NCBI GenBank assembly: GCA_031375105.1
Contig: JANMHJ010000071.1
Location: forward strand, 1 to 64,000
DNA length: 64,000 bases
Source of the DNA: JANMDU01 sp031375105
GTDB lineage: Bacteria > Pseudomonadota > Gammaproteobacteria > Burkholderiales > Burkholderiaceae_C
Direction of reading: 5' to 3'
Below, piece by piece: positions 16,665 through 25,721 of this stretch (position 1 is the first letter of the stretch; each line of letters starts with the position of its first letter). The notes beneath the pieces are model-generated. The model made no database searches. It was not told the origin of the DNA and saw only the letters and a program-made list of their open reading frames with translations. The position numbers and the translations under genes were made by a program.

Positions 16665-18697
16665 CAAACGAGCAAAGCGTTCACCCTTTTGACGTATGCA
16701 GCCGGATCATCGGGCATGCCGCCTTCAGCGAGCAGGGCTTGATCAAACACGATATGCGCGAGATCGTTGAAATGCACACCATCGGTATTGAGGCGTTTGA
16801 CCAGCGCATGATCAGTGTTGATTTCCAACACCGGTTTGCTGTCGGGCGCGGCTTGGCCTGCGGCTTTGAGCATTCGAGCGAGTTGCAGGCTCATGCCTTC
16901 GTCTTTCACCACAAGGCAGGCCGGTGAATCCACCAAGCGACTGGTGACGCGCACATCTTGCGCTTTGTCTTTGAGCGCTTCTTTGAGCTTGGCGATCAGC
17001 TCTTTGGAAGACTCTGCGGCTTCTTCGGTTTTCTTCTTTTCTTCTTCGTCTTGGAGCTTGCCCAGATCCACAGCGCCTTTGGCCACAGATTGCATATCAG
17101 TGCCATCAAACTCATTCAGATGCGATAGCGCCCATTCGTCCACGCGATCGGTCATCAGCAGCACTTCAATGCCTTTTTTCTTGAACACTTCGAGCTGCGG
17201 GCTGTGTTTGGCGGCGGCGAGCGTGTCGGCGGTGATGTAGTAAATCGCCTCTTGGCCTTCCTTCATGCGGGCTTTGTAGTCAGCCAAGCTGACGGTGACA
17301 GCATCTGTCGTTGTAGAGGCAAAGCGCAGCAGCTTGGCGATGCGCTCGCGGTTGGCAAAATCTTCGCCCAAGCCTTCTTTCAGCACCGAGCCGAATTCGG
17401 CGTAAAAGGCTGTGAATTTGCCTTCTTTGGCTTTGTCAGCGGCATCCACCACGTCGGTGACTTCGCTGTTATCGGTAGCAGTCTTGTCATCGGCGGCATG
17501 GCTGTCGTGCTGAGCAGAATGCGAATCGTGTTTCGCCAAATCTTCCAGCATTGAGAGCACGCGCTTGGTATTGCCTTCGCGAATCGCTTTTGTATCGCGG
17601 CTTTCTTGCAACAGCTCACGGCTCACGTTCAGCGGCAAATCCGCAGAATCCACCACGCCTTTGACAAAGCGCAAATAAATCGGCATCAGGCTCTCGGCAT
17701 CGTCCATGATGAAGACGCGCTTCACATAGAGCTTGATGCCCGCCGTCTTCTCGCGGTTCCACAAATCAAACGGTGCTTTGGCAGGCAGATACAGCAGCTG
17801 CGTGTATTCCTGGCTGCCCTCCACGCGGTTGTGGGTGTGTGCAAGTGGTGCCTCGTGATCCCGCGAGATGTTTTTGTAAAACTCGTCGTATTGCTCTTGG
17901 CTGATGTCTTTCTTCGCACGCGTCCACAGCGCGGCTGCGGCGTTGGCTTTTTCCCATTCGCCGGTCTTGACCATGCCGCCGCCCTTGGTGCCTTTGCTTG
18001 GATCAGCGGGGTCAATCGCTTCGCCTTCTTTCCACTCTTCCTTTTCCATCAAGATGGGCAGGCTGATGTGATCGGAGTATTTGTTGATGATTTCTTTGAG
18101 CTTCCATGCACCCGCGTATTCAAGCGCTTCGTCGCGCAGATGCAGCGTGATGCTGGTGCCGCGCAAGGGCTTGTTGATGGTCTCAATTTCAAATTCGCCG
18201 GTGCCGCTGCTCGTCCAGCGTGCGCCTTCTTCGGCTTTGAGACCCGCGCGGCGCGTCTCCACCACCATTTTGTCGGCCACGATGAAGCCAGAATAAAAGC
18301 CCACGCCGAATTGGCCGATCAGCGAGCCTTCGTCTTTGGCTTGGGATTTTTGCGCGTCTGCGAGTTTGCCGACGAATTCTTTCGTACCACTCTTGGCAAT
18401 CGTGCCCAGATGGTCAATCGCCTCAGAAGAGCTCATGCCAATGCCGTTGTCGGCAATGGTGAGAGTTTTGGCATCTTTGTCAAAACTCACGCGCACCTCT
18501 AAATTTGGCGCGTCTTCAAACAATGCCGCGTCTTGAATAGCTTCAAAGCGCAGTTTGTCGCAAGCATCTGAGGCATTGGAGATCAGCTCGCGCAGGAAAA
18601 TGTCTTTGTTGGAATACAGGGAATGCGTGACGAGATGCAGCAGTTGGGCGACTTCGGCTTGGAAGGCCAAGGTTTGCTTGGGAGTTTTTTGGCTCAT
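16664..18697 (-). CDS. htpG: Hsp90-family chaperone HtpG
   Basis: 677 residues. The GHKL ATPase N-domain is complete: ELISNASDACDKLRFEA, IADNGIGMS, GTIAKSGTKEF and GQFGVGFYSGFIV. The middle domain has the SLPLNVSRELLQ-type ADLPLNVSRELLQESRD, followed by the C-terminal dimerisation domain. Near residues 385-425 there is an extra hydrophilic stretch with repeated HDSH units (HDSHSAQHDSHAADDKTATD), longer than the short loop usual in E. coli HtpG. A possible heat-shock promoter lies upstream. Confidence 0.96.
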   Translation of the reverse strand: MSQKTPKQTLAFQAEVAQLLHLVTHSLYSNKDIFLRELISNASDACDKLRFEAIQDAALFEDAPNLEVRVSFDKDAKTLTIADNGIGMSSSEAIDHLGTIAKSGTKEFVGKLADAQKSQAKDEGSLIGQFGVGFYSGFIVADKMVVETRRAGLKAEEGARWTSSGTGEFEIETINKPLRGTSITLHLRDEALEYAGAWKLKEIINKYSDHISLPILMEKEEWKEGEAIDPADPSKGTKGGGMVKTGEWEKANAAAALWTRAKKDISQEQYDEFYKNISRDHEAPLAHTHNRVEGSQEYTQLLYLPAKAPFDLWNREKTAGIKLYVKRVFIMDDAESLMPIYLRFVKGVVDSADLPLNVSRELLQESRDTKAIREGNTKRVLSMLEDLAKHDSHSAQHDSHAADDKTATDNSEVTDVVDAADKAKEGKFTAFYAEFGSVLKEGLGEDFANRERIAKLLRFASTTTDAVTVSLADYKARMKEGQEAIYYITADTLAAAKHSPQLEVFKKKGIEVLLMTDRVDEWALSHLNEFDGTDMQSVAKGAVDLGKLQDEEEKKKTEEAAESSKELIAKLKEALKDKAQDVRVTSRLVDSPACLVVKDEGMSLQLARMLKAAGQAAPDSKPVLEINTDHALVKRLNTDGVHFNDLAHIVFDQALLAEGGMPDDPAAYVKRVNALLV

Positions 18698-18744
18698 GGT
18701 GATTTAGATCAATACGGAAAATGAAACAGAAAATAGTGTTTAAG

Positions 18745-18772
18745 ACTTGAGGCTGACCGGCAAACTTTCAAG
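18745..18772 (-). promoter_or_regulatory. Possible sigma-32 promoter of htpG
   Basis: On the minus strand, CTTGAAA (18766-18772) lies 13 bases upstream of CCTCAAGT (18745-18752). The -35 matches the heat-shock consensus well. The -10 is only partly like CCCCAT. The htpG start is about 47 bases downstream. Confidence 0.35.
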
Positions 18773-18796
18773 AGGGGCGGATTCAGAGGCTCCCGC

Positions 18797-19189
18797 TTAC
18801 ATTTGTTCCCAAGGCAGGCCAGCAAACCGCCAGCCAGAATTCGTGGAGCGGTGAAAACCGTCGTCCAATTCGCCTTCAAAACCTTCTTTGATGTTCGTCA
18901 CATCCGAAAAACCTGCAGCATCCAGCGCTTTGGCGGCATCCACGGTGCGCTTGCCGCTGCGGCAGATCAGATAAATCGGCCGGTCTTTGCGCCCTGCTTC
19001 GCGCTCTACGGCGGCTACAAAGCCCGCAGGATTGGGCGTGAGTTCAGGATACTCATACCAAGCGATATTCACCACACCGGGCGGGCGACCCACGTAGAGC
19101 GATTCAATTTCCATGCGCACGTCCACAAACAGCGCATCAGGTGCGGCTTTCATTTCTTCCCAAGCAGCGCGAGGATCTAAGTGTTTCAT
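18797..19189 (-). CDS. Single-domain rhodanese
   Basis: 130 residues from ATG 19189; the upstream in-frame codons to 19228 lack family similarity. The rhodanese fold is evident from LFVDVRMEIESLYVGRPPGVVNIAWYE, and the active-site loop is LICRSGKRT, with the catalytic Cys in a CRSGKR loop. The C-terminal GFEGELDDGFHRS...GWRFAGLPWEQ is the same kind of tail as in the rhodanese half of the persulfide dioxygenase at 46.4-47.5 kb. It probably moves sulfane sulfur; the acceptor is unknown. Confidence 0.9.
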   Translation of the reverse strand: MKHLDPRAAWEEMKAAPDALFVDVRMEIESLYVGRPPGVVNIAWYEYPELTPNPAGFVAAVEREAGRKDRPIYLICRSGKRTVDAAKALDAAGFSDVTNIKEGFEGELDDGFHRSTNSGWRFAGLPWEQM

Positions 19190-19276
19190 GTTTGTGCTGA
19201 GGCTGTGAAAAACCTCGTGAAGGGGCAAAACCCCGTATTGTCGCGCATGCGGCGCTACCGTAGCCAGATGCGCTGA

Positions 19277-20233
19277 CTAGCCCTGCACACTGAAACGCAC
19301 AATGGCCGCTTTGTCTGCCGTGCGCTCACAGCCAAGAGAAATCTCACCTTCGCCCACCAACACGCAATCGGTGCGCCTGAGCACTATGGGCTCGCTCTGG
19401 CTGCCTGCATACACCCAAGTGCCATAGCTGGAGGCATCCGTCAACACAAACTGATCGCCCCGCACCTTCACGCTGGCATGCGTGCGCGAGACGCGCGGAT
19501 CGCTGATCTCCAGCTCGCAGGTGTTGGCGCGGCCCATGTTGATCGATTTGAGGGCGCTGCCCCGTTGCAACAGTTTCACGCTTTTGCCTTGGAAAACCAG
19601 GCTGAGCTCTTGTGTGCGCAGCGCTTCTTTGAACGAGACACCGAGCATCGTGGCGTCGGGATCGATTTCGCTGCGTTTTTGCCAGTTGATACGATAAACG
19701 GTGGTGGTTTCTTCCTTGCCGCGCAAAAACATTGGCCCTAGGCTGCTAAATTCACTGTGGCGCTGCTCGGGCAGTGCGTCATACACGCGCTGACTGGTCA
19801 AGATTTGCCGAGCGCCGGCCAGATCGGCCAAGCGGGCAGCGCTGTTGACCGCATCGCCATAGCAATCGCCTTTGATTTCCACCACTTCGCCGGACTCCAT
19901 ACCGATTTGAAGCTCAATGCGCAGGCTGCGAAACGTGCCGGAGGTGACGGCGAGTTTTTCGTCTGCAAACAGCATCAGCGGGCGCTCATGCAGCTCACGC
20001 TGAATTTGGCAGCAAGCGTCAAAGGCCTGCTCTTCTTGGGTGAAGACGGCAAAAATCCCATCGCCCAAAGTTTTGACGACGCGGCCATCAAACTGCTCAA
20101 TGACGCGGCTCAAGGCGGCATTGAGCTGGGTCACCAAATGCGAGGCCGTGGCATCGCCGAGCTTTTCAAACAGCCCGGTGGAACCTACAAGATCACAGAA
20201 GACGACGGTTGGCATGGCAGTGGTATTTTGCAA
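19277..20233 (-). CDS. Class III adenylate/guanylate cyclase fused to an FHA domain
   Basis: 318 residues. The N-terminal cyclase domain (about 1-180) has the first metal Asp in VVFCDLVGSTGLFEKLGD, the second in VVKTLGDGIFAVF and the transition-state block GDAVNSAARLADLAG, so it is predicted to be active. The C-terminal FHA domain (about 220-300) reads INMGRANTCELEISDPRVSRTHASV, with the usual G-R, S-R-x-H and phosphothreonine-pocket residues. cAMP or cGMP synthesis may thus be tied to a Ser/Thr-kinase signal. No kinase is in view. Product specificity (ATP versus GTP) is unclear. Confidence 0.9.
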   Translation of the reverse strand: MQNTTAMPTVVFCDLVGSTGLFEKLGDATASHLVTQLNAALSRVIEQFDGRVVKTLGDGIFAVFTQEEQAFDACCQIQRELHERPLMLFADEKLAVTSGTFRSLRIELQIGMESGEVVEIKGDCYGDAVNSAARLADLAGARQILTSQRVYDALPEQRHSEFSSLGPMFLRGKEETTTVYRINWQKRSEIDPDATMLGVSFKEALRTQELSLVFQGKSVKLLQRGSALKSINMGRANTCELEISDPRVSRTHASVKVRGDQFVLTDASSYGTWVYAGSQSEPIVLRRTDCVLVGEGEISLGCERTADKAAIVRFSVQG

Positions 20234-20256
20234 CCATTGTAGGCTGAAAGTGTGCC

Positions 20257-20327
20257 TGTTTTTATGAAGAAATGGGTGCTTCGCCGTTATAAAACCTGCG
20301 CAATATGCTATTGAATTAGGAGCAATC
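20257..20327 (+). repeat. Dispersed repeat copy, intergenic
   Basis: TTCGCCGTTATAAAACCTGC, then ATATGCTATTGAATTAGGAG. It lies between the dinB-like gene and the cyclase gene, both on the minus strand. Confidence 0.85.
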
Positions 20328-20340
20328 GACCAAAGTAGGA

Positions 20341-21621
20341 TCAGCGCTCTGTCTCGATATCGGGAATTCGGTTGAAAGCAATGCGCATCGGCGCGTGATC
20401 TAACGCGGTGTGGGCGGCGGCGAAATGCAAGGCATTTTTGCCGTAACGGCGGTTCAGGCCATCCATCGCTTGCAACAGCGATGCGCGATCACGTTGTGAG
20501 GGTTTGCTGGTTTGCTGGAGATGAGCTTCGGACACCTCGGGCGCATCTAAGTGATCAAACAACCCGGGCGTGTGTTGGCTTGCGGGCACGAGGCCAGAGA
20601 GCACCATGCCCACAGCTTTGGGGCGCAGCAACAGATGCAGGCCACTGTGCCAGAGAATTTCTAGGGTGTGCAGCATGAAGGCGGTGTCTTGCGTTTGGCC
20701 CATGCGTGTTTCTCGGTGGCCACCGCCGATACCTGAATAGCCATTGCCACAACGTACATCCACACTCATCGCCGTGGCATAAAAGCCTTGTTTGCGCAGC
20801 CGCATCGCGGCTTTCTGCGTGAGCCGATTCAGCACAGCGAAAGCATCCACTGGATTGCGCATCATGGGCGGCAGCATATGCGAATGCCCGAGGCTACGCG
20901 ATTCGGTCACGCGCGGTGGATAAGGCACACCGCGCAGCTTGTCATACATGTCGTCACCCATCAGGCCACCCCAGGCGGTGTGCAGCAGATCACGCGGCGC
21001 GGCATACAAATCTTCCATGCTGTGGATGCCGCAGGCGTTGAGCCGCTTGAGTATGCGCTTACCAATGCCGGTGATGTCTTGCAACCTCAAATGCAGCAGC
21101 TTGGCGGGAATTTCATGCTGCTCAATGATGACCAGGCCATTGGGCTTTTGCATGTCAGAGGCTAATTTGGCAAGCATGGTGTTGGGCGCTACGCCGATGC
21201 TGGTATGAAGCTGATCGCCCACCGTACTCAAAATTTCCGCCTTCACCAGAGCCGCAAAGCGCGTGGCGTGCTCGCGCGTTTGAAAGCGCTTGGGTAACTC
21301 ACACTCCATCTCGTCAATGCTCATCACTTGGCGCACTGGCAAGATGCGATCCACAGCAGCCACCGCTTTGTGATGCACCGCCACATATTTTTCATGCTGC
21401 GCGTGAACAAACACAATCCCCGGGCACATCTTGCGTGCATCGCGCACGCCCGTGCCGGTTTTCACACCAAATGCCTTGGCCTCATAACTGGCCGCTATAC
21501 AACAACTCGTCTCCGCCATCACAGGCACGACACCTACCGGCCGCCCGCGCAAACTCGCATCGAGCTGCTGCTCGACGGAGGCGAAGAAAGAGTTGAAATC
21601 GACGAAGAAACTGGGGAGCAT
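20341..21621 (-). CDS. dinB: Y-family DNA polymerase (DinB/Pol IV-like), SOS-regulated
   Basis: 426 residues. The catalytic carboxylates appear in FFVDFNSFFASVEQQ (first Asp; DFNS instead of the more usual DMDA/DCDA) and VMSIDEME (second Asp-Glu). GRPVGVVPVMAETSCCIAASYEAKAFGVKTG is the fingers region. The HhH thumb motif (LQDITGIGKRILKRLNACGI) and the little-finger domain follow. It should carry out translesion synthesis. A LexA box lies 15 bases upstream. It stands alone, not beside an imuA/dnaE2 cassette, so DinB is favoured over ImuB. Confidence 0.9.
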   Translation of the reverse strand: MLPSFFVDFNSFFASVEQQLDASLRGRPVGVVPVMAETSCCIAASYEAKAFGVKTGTGVRDARKMCPGIVFVHAQHEKYVAVHHKAVAAVDRILPVRQVMSIDEMECELPKRFQTREHATRFAALVKAEILSTVGDQLHTSIGVAPNTMLAKLASDMQKPNGLVIIEQHEIPAKLLHLRLQDITGIGKRILKRLNACGIHSMEDLYAAPRDLLHTAWGGLMGDDMYDKLRGVPYPPRVTESRSLGHSHMLPPMMRNPVDAFAVLNRLTQKAAMRLRKQGFYATAMSVDVRCGNGYSGIGGGHRETRMGQTQDTAFMLHTLEILWHSGLHLLLRPKAVGMVLSGLVPASQHTPGLFDHLDAPEVSEAHLQQTSKPSQRDRASLLQAMDGLNRRYGKNALHFAAAHTALDHAPMRIAFNRIPDIETER

Positions 21622-21635
21622 TTACTCTTCATTTT

Positions 21636-21653
21636 ACTGGTTATATTTACAGT
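21636..21653 (-). promoter_or_regulatory. LexA (SOS) box in front of the Y-family polymerase
   Basis: On the gene strand the 18 bases read ACTGTAAATATAACCAGT, a CTG-N10-CAG palindrome with an A/T-rich core. This differs from the E. coli consensus ACTGTATATATATACAGT at few outer positions. It ends 15 bases before the ATG, in position to block transcription or translation start. Confidence 0.8.
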
Positions 21654-21684
21654 TTTAATGCATTGATTGCTTTGTTGCTTTGGC

Positions 21685-21805
21685 GCTCCATGGCCTGTGA
21701 TTGGGGTATCTCACGCGGCGAGGTAGAGGAGGAGGCCGTAGGCCGGGGGACACGAGCGGCGTGGGATGCCCCAAGCGCAGCGCCTCACTCGCCGCCGCGC
21801 TACCC
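21685..21805. repeat. Second intergenic repeat type with inverted ends
   Basis: GCTCCATGGCCTGTGATTGG (21685-21704) recurs with one mismatch at 27904-27923. It runs into an inverted repeat with left arm GGGGTATCTCACGCGGCGAG (21703-21722) and right arm CTCGCCGCCGCGCTACCC near 21788-21805. It lies in the 293-base gap between plsC and dinB. No gene is seen there. Confidence 0.55.
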
Positions 21806-21845
21806 AAAAAGAAGTCTTCCGAGCAACAACACACCCAAGAAATTC

Positions 21846-21902
21846 ACTATGAATTTAATAGCACACTACGAAATATCTACGCTGGGTAATTGCCAAAAAT
21901 AC
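21846..21902 (-). repeat. Dispersed repeat copy, intergenic
   Basis: ACTATGAATTTAATAGCACA, then ATATCTACGCTGGGTAATTG. This is a degenerate reverse-orientation copy just before the plsC stop. Confidence 0.6.
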
Positions 21903-21914
21903 CCTCAAAATTCT

Positions 21915-22667
21915 TCAGGACTTCCCATAAGCCTGCGGATCAAGCTCGCGCGTCTTGGCCTCGATCCAAGCTTCCACCTCACGCATCATCTCTTCCGGCT
22001 CACGCCCCACGCTGCTGATTTGCGGGCCAATCACCACATCAATCACACCCGGTGTTTTCACAAAAGCCTTGCGCGGCCAGTGTTTGGCACAGTTCACAGC
22101 GATCGGCACCACAGGCCGCCCTGTCTCGCAGGCTAAGCGTGTGCCGCCGCTTTTATACGTGCCCTTTTGGCCACGTGGAATGCGCGTACCCTCAGGAAAC
22201 ATGATCACCCACACGCCTTGGCTCATCACGCGCTTTCCCTGCGCCACGACTTTGTTAAACGCTTCGGAGCGCTTGCTGCGGTCAATATGAATCATGTCCA
22301 TCCGCGCCATCGCCCAACCAAAAAATGGCACATACAGCAACTCGCGTTTGAACACATAAGCCAACGGGTGCGGCATGATGCAAGGCATCAAAAACGTCTC
22401 CATGGTGGATTGATGTTTGCAAAGCAGAATGGCGCCTTCTTTCTCACCTTGCGGCAGATTTTCCATGCCGTGCAACTTCCAGTCCACACCACAAATCACC
22501 TTCAGCCCCCACATCGCACATTTGAGCCAGCCCGCGCACATCCAGTAAATGCGCGTTGGACTCAAAAACAGTGAGGCAATGACCACCGCCGTGCCCCATG
22601 GAATCACGGTGAGCATCATCCACAGCATGTGAGTCGTAGAGCGAATAAAAGCAAGCGCGTAGGCCAT
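21915..22667 (-). CDS. plsC: 1-acyl-sn-glycerol-3-phosphate acyltransferase
   Basis: 250 residues with two N-terminal membrane helices. The acyltransferase motifs are LCKHQSTMETF (His active site; Glu in place of the usual Asp of HxxxxD, as in several proteobacterial homologues), MDMIHIDRSKRSEAF, VWVIMFPEGTRIPRGQKGTYKSGG and RPVVPIAVNCAKHW. It makes phosphatidic acid in the inner membrane. It is last in the glyQ-to-plsC operon. Confidence 0.92.
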   Translation of the reverse strand: MAYALAFIRSTTHMLWMMLTVIPWGTAVVIASLFLSPTRIYWMCAGWLKCAMWGLKVICGVDWKLHGMENLPQGEKEGAILLCKHQSTMETFLMPCIMPHPLAYVFKRELLYVPFFGWAMARMDMIHIDRSKRSEAFNKVVAQGKRVMSQGVWVIMFPEGTRIPRGQKGTYKSGGTRLACETGRPVVPIAVNCAKHWPRKAFVKTPGVIDVVIGPQISSVGREPEEMMREVEAWIEAKTRELDPQAYGKS

Positions 22668-22676
22668 AGGTAGCGT

Positions 22677-23246
22677 TCAGGGATAAGTAGTGATCAGATG
22701 CTCGGCCAATGCAGCCAAGTCTTCATGTACCTGCGTGCCTTCTGGGAAATTTGCGGGCACTTCATTCGCAGGCAGCATGCCGCGCAAAGCATGCGATTTT
22801 CCTGTGAGCAACAAATGCGAGATGCAGCCCGCGGCAGCTCCCGCTTGGATATCTCGCAGCGTATCGCCAGCGCTGTGCACCGTATCGGTAGCCGCATCCA
22901 GCCCATAGCGAGCGAGAATTTGTGTGAACAAACCCGGCGCAGGTTTGCGGCAAGTGCAATTCTCTTCCGGCTTGTGCGGACAATAAAACACAGCATCCAC
23001 CTTGCCACCCACAGCAGCCAGCAGCTTGTGCATCTTCGCGTGCATGGCGTTCAGAGTCGTCGCATTGAACAGCCCGCGCACCAGACCTGATTGATTGGTC
23101 GCCACCACCAGCGTCCACCCCGCTTGATTCAGCCGCGCCATTGCTTCCAAAGCACCCGGCAAAGGCACCCATTCATCCACCGATTTCACAAAATCATCCC
23201 GATCTTGATTGATCGTGCCATCGCGGTCGAGGATGAGGAGCTTCAT
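22677..23246 (-). CDS. gmhB: D-glycero-D-manno-heptose 1,7-bisphosphate 7-phosphatase
   Basis: 189 residues from ATG 23246 (GTG 23252 is possible). HAD phosphatase motif I is LLILDRDGTINQDR and motif II is VVATNQSGLVRG. The zinc-binding set CPHKPEENCTCRKPAPG is the GmhB signature. It acts in ADP-heptose synthesis for LPS inner core. The start overlaps the stop of the preceding small gene (ATGA, 23243-23246), which supports ATG 23246 and translational coupling. Confidence 0.94.
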   Translation of the reverse strand: MKLLILDRDGTINQDRDDFVKSVDEWVPLPGALEAMARLNQAGWTLVVATNQSGLVRGLFNATTLNAMHAKMHKLLAAVGGKVDAVFYCPHKPEENCTCRKPAPGLFTQILARYGLDAATDTVHSAGDTLRDIQAGAAAGCISHLLLTGKSHALRGMLPANEVPANFPEGTQVHEDLAALAEHLITTYP

Positions 23247-23560
23247 GCGCACGCTACCGATTGACGAATCTGGCTTCGCTCACTCTCAGAGAGAATAAAG
23301 CCCAAAGGAGAAACACTGCGTAGCAGTGCGGCGCGTTCAGATTCATTGCACACTGCCGCTTCAATCGCTGCTACGCCACTGCGCAACAACTGCCGCCAAG
23401 CATCACGATGAGCTTGGCTGCGCTTGGATGCGCCCTGCGCTTCCCAACGGGTGAGCGTGTTCTCGGCAATTGAGATCAATTCTGGTTGCACGCGCATGCG
23501 CTGGAGCGCCACGCGACGAAAATCGAGTGTGAATTGTTCAATCCATTGCTGAGAAGGCAT
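23243..23560 (-). CDS. Small hypothetical protein between glyS and gmhB
   Basis: 105 residues: MPSQQWIEQFTLDFRRVALQ at the start, charged and mostly helical, with no signal or membrane segment. I do not recognise a family. Evidence for coding is positional: it lies between glyS and gmhB on the same strand and shares a 4-base ATGA overlap with gmhB. The reading frame is open for the full interval left by its neighbours. Confidence 0.6.
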   Translation of the reverse strand: MPSQQWIEQFTLDFRRVALQRMRVQPELISIAENTLTRWEAQGASKRSQAHRDAWRQLLRSGVAAIEAAVCNESERAALLRSVSPLGFILSESERSQIRQSVACA

Positions 23561-23591
23561 AGCGTTATCGTGACAATTTAGCAGATGCGCT

Positions 23592-25721
23592 TCAAGCCGC
23601 CAACTTAGACAAATCAGCCACGCGGTTCATCGCCTGATGCAGCGTGGCGAGCAGGCCGAGGCGGTTGGCGCGGATGGCGGGGTCATCGTGGTTGACCATG
23701 ACTTTATCAAAGAAGGCATCGACGGGGTCTTTCAAAGCTGCCAAAGCCTTTAAATTCTCTTCAAATTGGCCATTCGCCCATGCAGAATCTGCGCGGAGTG
23801 CTACTGATTTAAGAGCATCTGCCAGCGCTTGCTCTTCGCCGGGTTGGAGCAAAGCGGGGTTGATGGTGGCTTCGACGCTGCCCTCCACCTTTTTGAGGAT
23901 GTTGCCAACGCGCTTGTTGGCGGCGGCAAGCGCGGGCGCTTCAGGCAGTTGCGCGAAGGTGCGGACGGCGGCGAGGCGCTTTGGGATATCAGCCCAAGTC
24001 GTCATACCAGGTGCATTTATAACGGCATCGACTTCGCTATTTGATGCGCCAGCGTCTCTCAAATAACCTTTGAGTCGTTCAAAAAGGAAGATGCCAACGT
24101 CACTATGCGCATCACCGAGCAATCCATTTGGGAAACTCGCGAAACTAATATTCACCAATTCGTGAAACTGCAAAGGTAAGTTGCGTTCAATGAGCATGCG
24201 AATCACGCCCAATGCATGACGACGCAATGCAAACGGATCTTTGTCGCCCGTAGGTTGATTGCCAATCCCAAACATACCTGCCAGCGTCTCCAGCTTATCG
24301 GCGAGTGCTACCACCACGCCCACTTGATTTCGTGGCAACTCATCGCCCGCAAAGCGTGGCTTGTAATGGTCTTCAATCGCAGCGGCCACTTCCGGCGTTT
24401 CTTTGTCGTTCAGCGCATAGTAGCCGCCCATGATGCCTTGCAGCTCTGGGAATTCGCCCACCATGTCGGTGAGCAAATCGGCTTTGGCCAAGAGTGCAGC
24501 GCGATCAGCTTGCTTGGCGAGAAGATCGCCACCGAGTTGCTGGCCAATCGCTTTGGCAATCGCCCGCACCCGCTCCACGCGCTCGCCTTGCGAGCCGAGC
24601 TTGTTGTGATAAACCACTTTAGCCAGCAGCGGAATGCGCGATTCGAGCGTCTTTTTGCGATCTTGATCGAAGAAGAACTTCGCATCGGCCAAGCGCGGGC
24701 GCACGACGCGCTCGTTGCCTTGAATCACAGCGCTCGCATCATCAGGAGAGATATTGCTCACCACGAGGAATTTATTGCTTAACTTCCCATTGGCTTCAAG
24801 CAGCGGGAAATACTTCTGATTGGCCTTCATCGTGAGAATCAAGCATTCCTGCGGCACATCGAGAAACTGCTTTTCAAATTCGCAGATCAACACATTCGGC
24901 CGCTCGACCAAAGCCGTCACTTCATCAAGCAGCGCATCGTCTTCAATCGGCTTCACATCGCCGCCGACTTTCAAAGCAGCCGCTGCGAGTTGCTTAGCGA
25001 TTTCCGCCTTGCGCTCTTCAAAGCTAGCAATCACTGCACCGTCGGTCAAAAGCGTTCTCGCATAAGCATCTGCATCAGAAATCAACACGGGCGATTTTTT
25101 TGCTTCAAAGCGATGCCCCTGCGTGCTGTTGCCCGATTTCAAGCCCAGCACTTCCACAGCCACCACATCCGCACCATGCAGCGCCACCAGCCCATGCGCA
25201 GGCCGCACAAAGCTCACACTGCTCCAACCCGGCAGCTCGCAGCCGCTCTCTAACTGATAGCTCATCACCTTAGGAATCGGCAGCTTGGCAATCGCCTCAA
25301 GCAACGCCTTTTGCAAACCAGCAGCAAGCAACGCGCCCTTGGCCGTGCTTTCATAGAACAGCGCCTCAGCCTTGCCGTCCATCGCCTTCTTCAAACTGGC
25401 CACAGCATTCTCGTCTGCGCCCAGTGCCTGCAACTTTTTCTGCAGCGCAGGCGACGCATTGCCCGAAGCATCCAAGCCCACACTCACGGGCATGAGCTTT
25501 TGCGACACAGCTTTATCAGCCCCTTGCGCAGCCACCTGGGTCAGATGCGCGGCCAAGCGGCGTGGCGAAGCAAAGCTAGTGAGCTTCGACTCAGCGCTGA
25601 GCAAGCCTTGTGATTTGAGCTGATCAAACAGCACACCAGCAAACGCATCGCCGAGCTTCTTCAAAGCTTTCGGTGGCAGCTCTTCAACAAATAGTTCAAC
25701 GAGTAAATTCTGATGAGTCAT
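23592..25721 (-). CDS. glyS: Glycyl-tRNA synthetase beta subunit
   Basis: 709 residues, normal length. It starts NLLVELFVEELPPKALKKLGDAF and holds the typical blocks FASPRRLA, PKVMSYQLESGCELPGWSSVSFVRPAHG, CLILTMKANQKYFPLLEANG, HNKLGSQGERVERV, FPELQGIMGGYYAL and DPFALRRHALGVIRML, with the anticodon-binding end. It pairs with the alpha subunit (glyQ). Near 23757-23822 the DNA resembles the dispersed repeat, but the protein has the expected length there. Confidence 0.97.
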   Translation of the reverse strand: MTHQNLLVELFVEELPPKALKKLGDAFAGVLFDQLKSQGLLSAESKLTSFASPRRLAAHLTQVAAQGADKAVSQKLMPVSVGLDASGNASPALQKKLQALGADENAVASLKKAMDGKAEALFYESTAKGALLAAGLQKALLEAIAKLPIPKVMSYQLESGCELPGWSSVSFVRPAHGLVALHGADVVAVEVLGLKSGNSTQGHRFEAKKSPVLISDADAYARTLLTDGAVIASFEERKAEIAKQLAAAALKVGGDVKPIEDDALLDEVTALVERPNVLICEFEKQFLDVPQECLILTMKANQKYFPLLEANGKLSNKFLVVSNISPDDASAVIQGNERVVRPRLADAKFFFDQDRKKTLESRIPLLAKVVYHNKLGSQGERVERVRAIAKAIGQQLGGDLLAKQADRAALLAKADLLTDMVGEFPELQGIMGGYYALNDKETPEVAAAIEDHYKPRFAGDELPRNQVGVVVALADKLETLAGMFGIGNQPTGDKDPFALRRHALGVIRMLIERNLPLQFHELVNISFASFPNGLLGDAHSDVGIFLFERLKGYLRDAGASNSEVDAVINAPGMTTWADIPKRLAAVRTFAQLPEAPALAAANKRVGNILKKVEGSVEATINPALLQPGEEQALADALKSVALRADSAWANGQFEENLKALAALKDPVDAFFDKVMVNHDDPAIRANRLGLLATLHQAMNRVADLSKLAA

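Noticed and set aside
17606..18502. Long plus-strand open frame opposite htpG
   Set aside because: It is a shadow of htpG codon use with no family signature or ribosome site.
23757..23822. Possible dispersed repeat copy inside glyS
   Set aside because: DNA similarity to the uup copy is striking (GCGCGGAGTGCTA and flank), but the GlyS segment has the expected length. It could be a conversion event or chance; left unscored.
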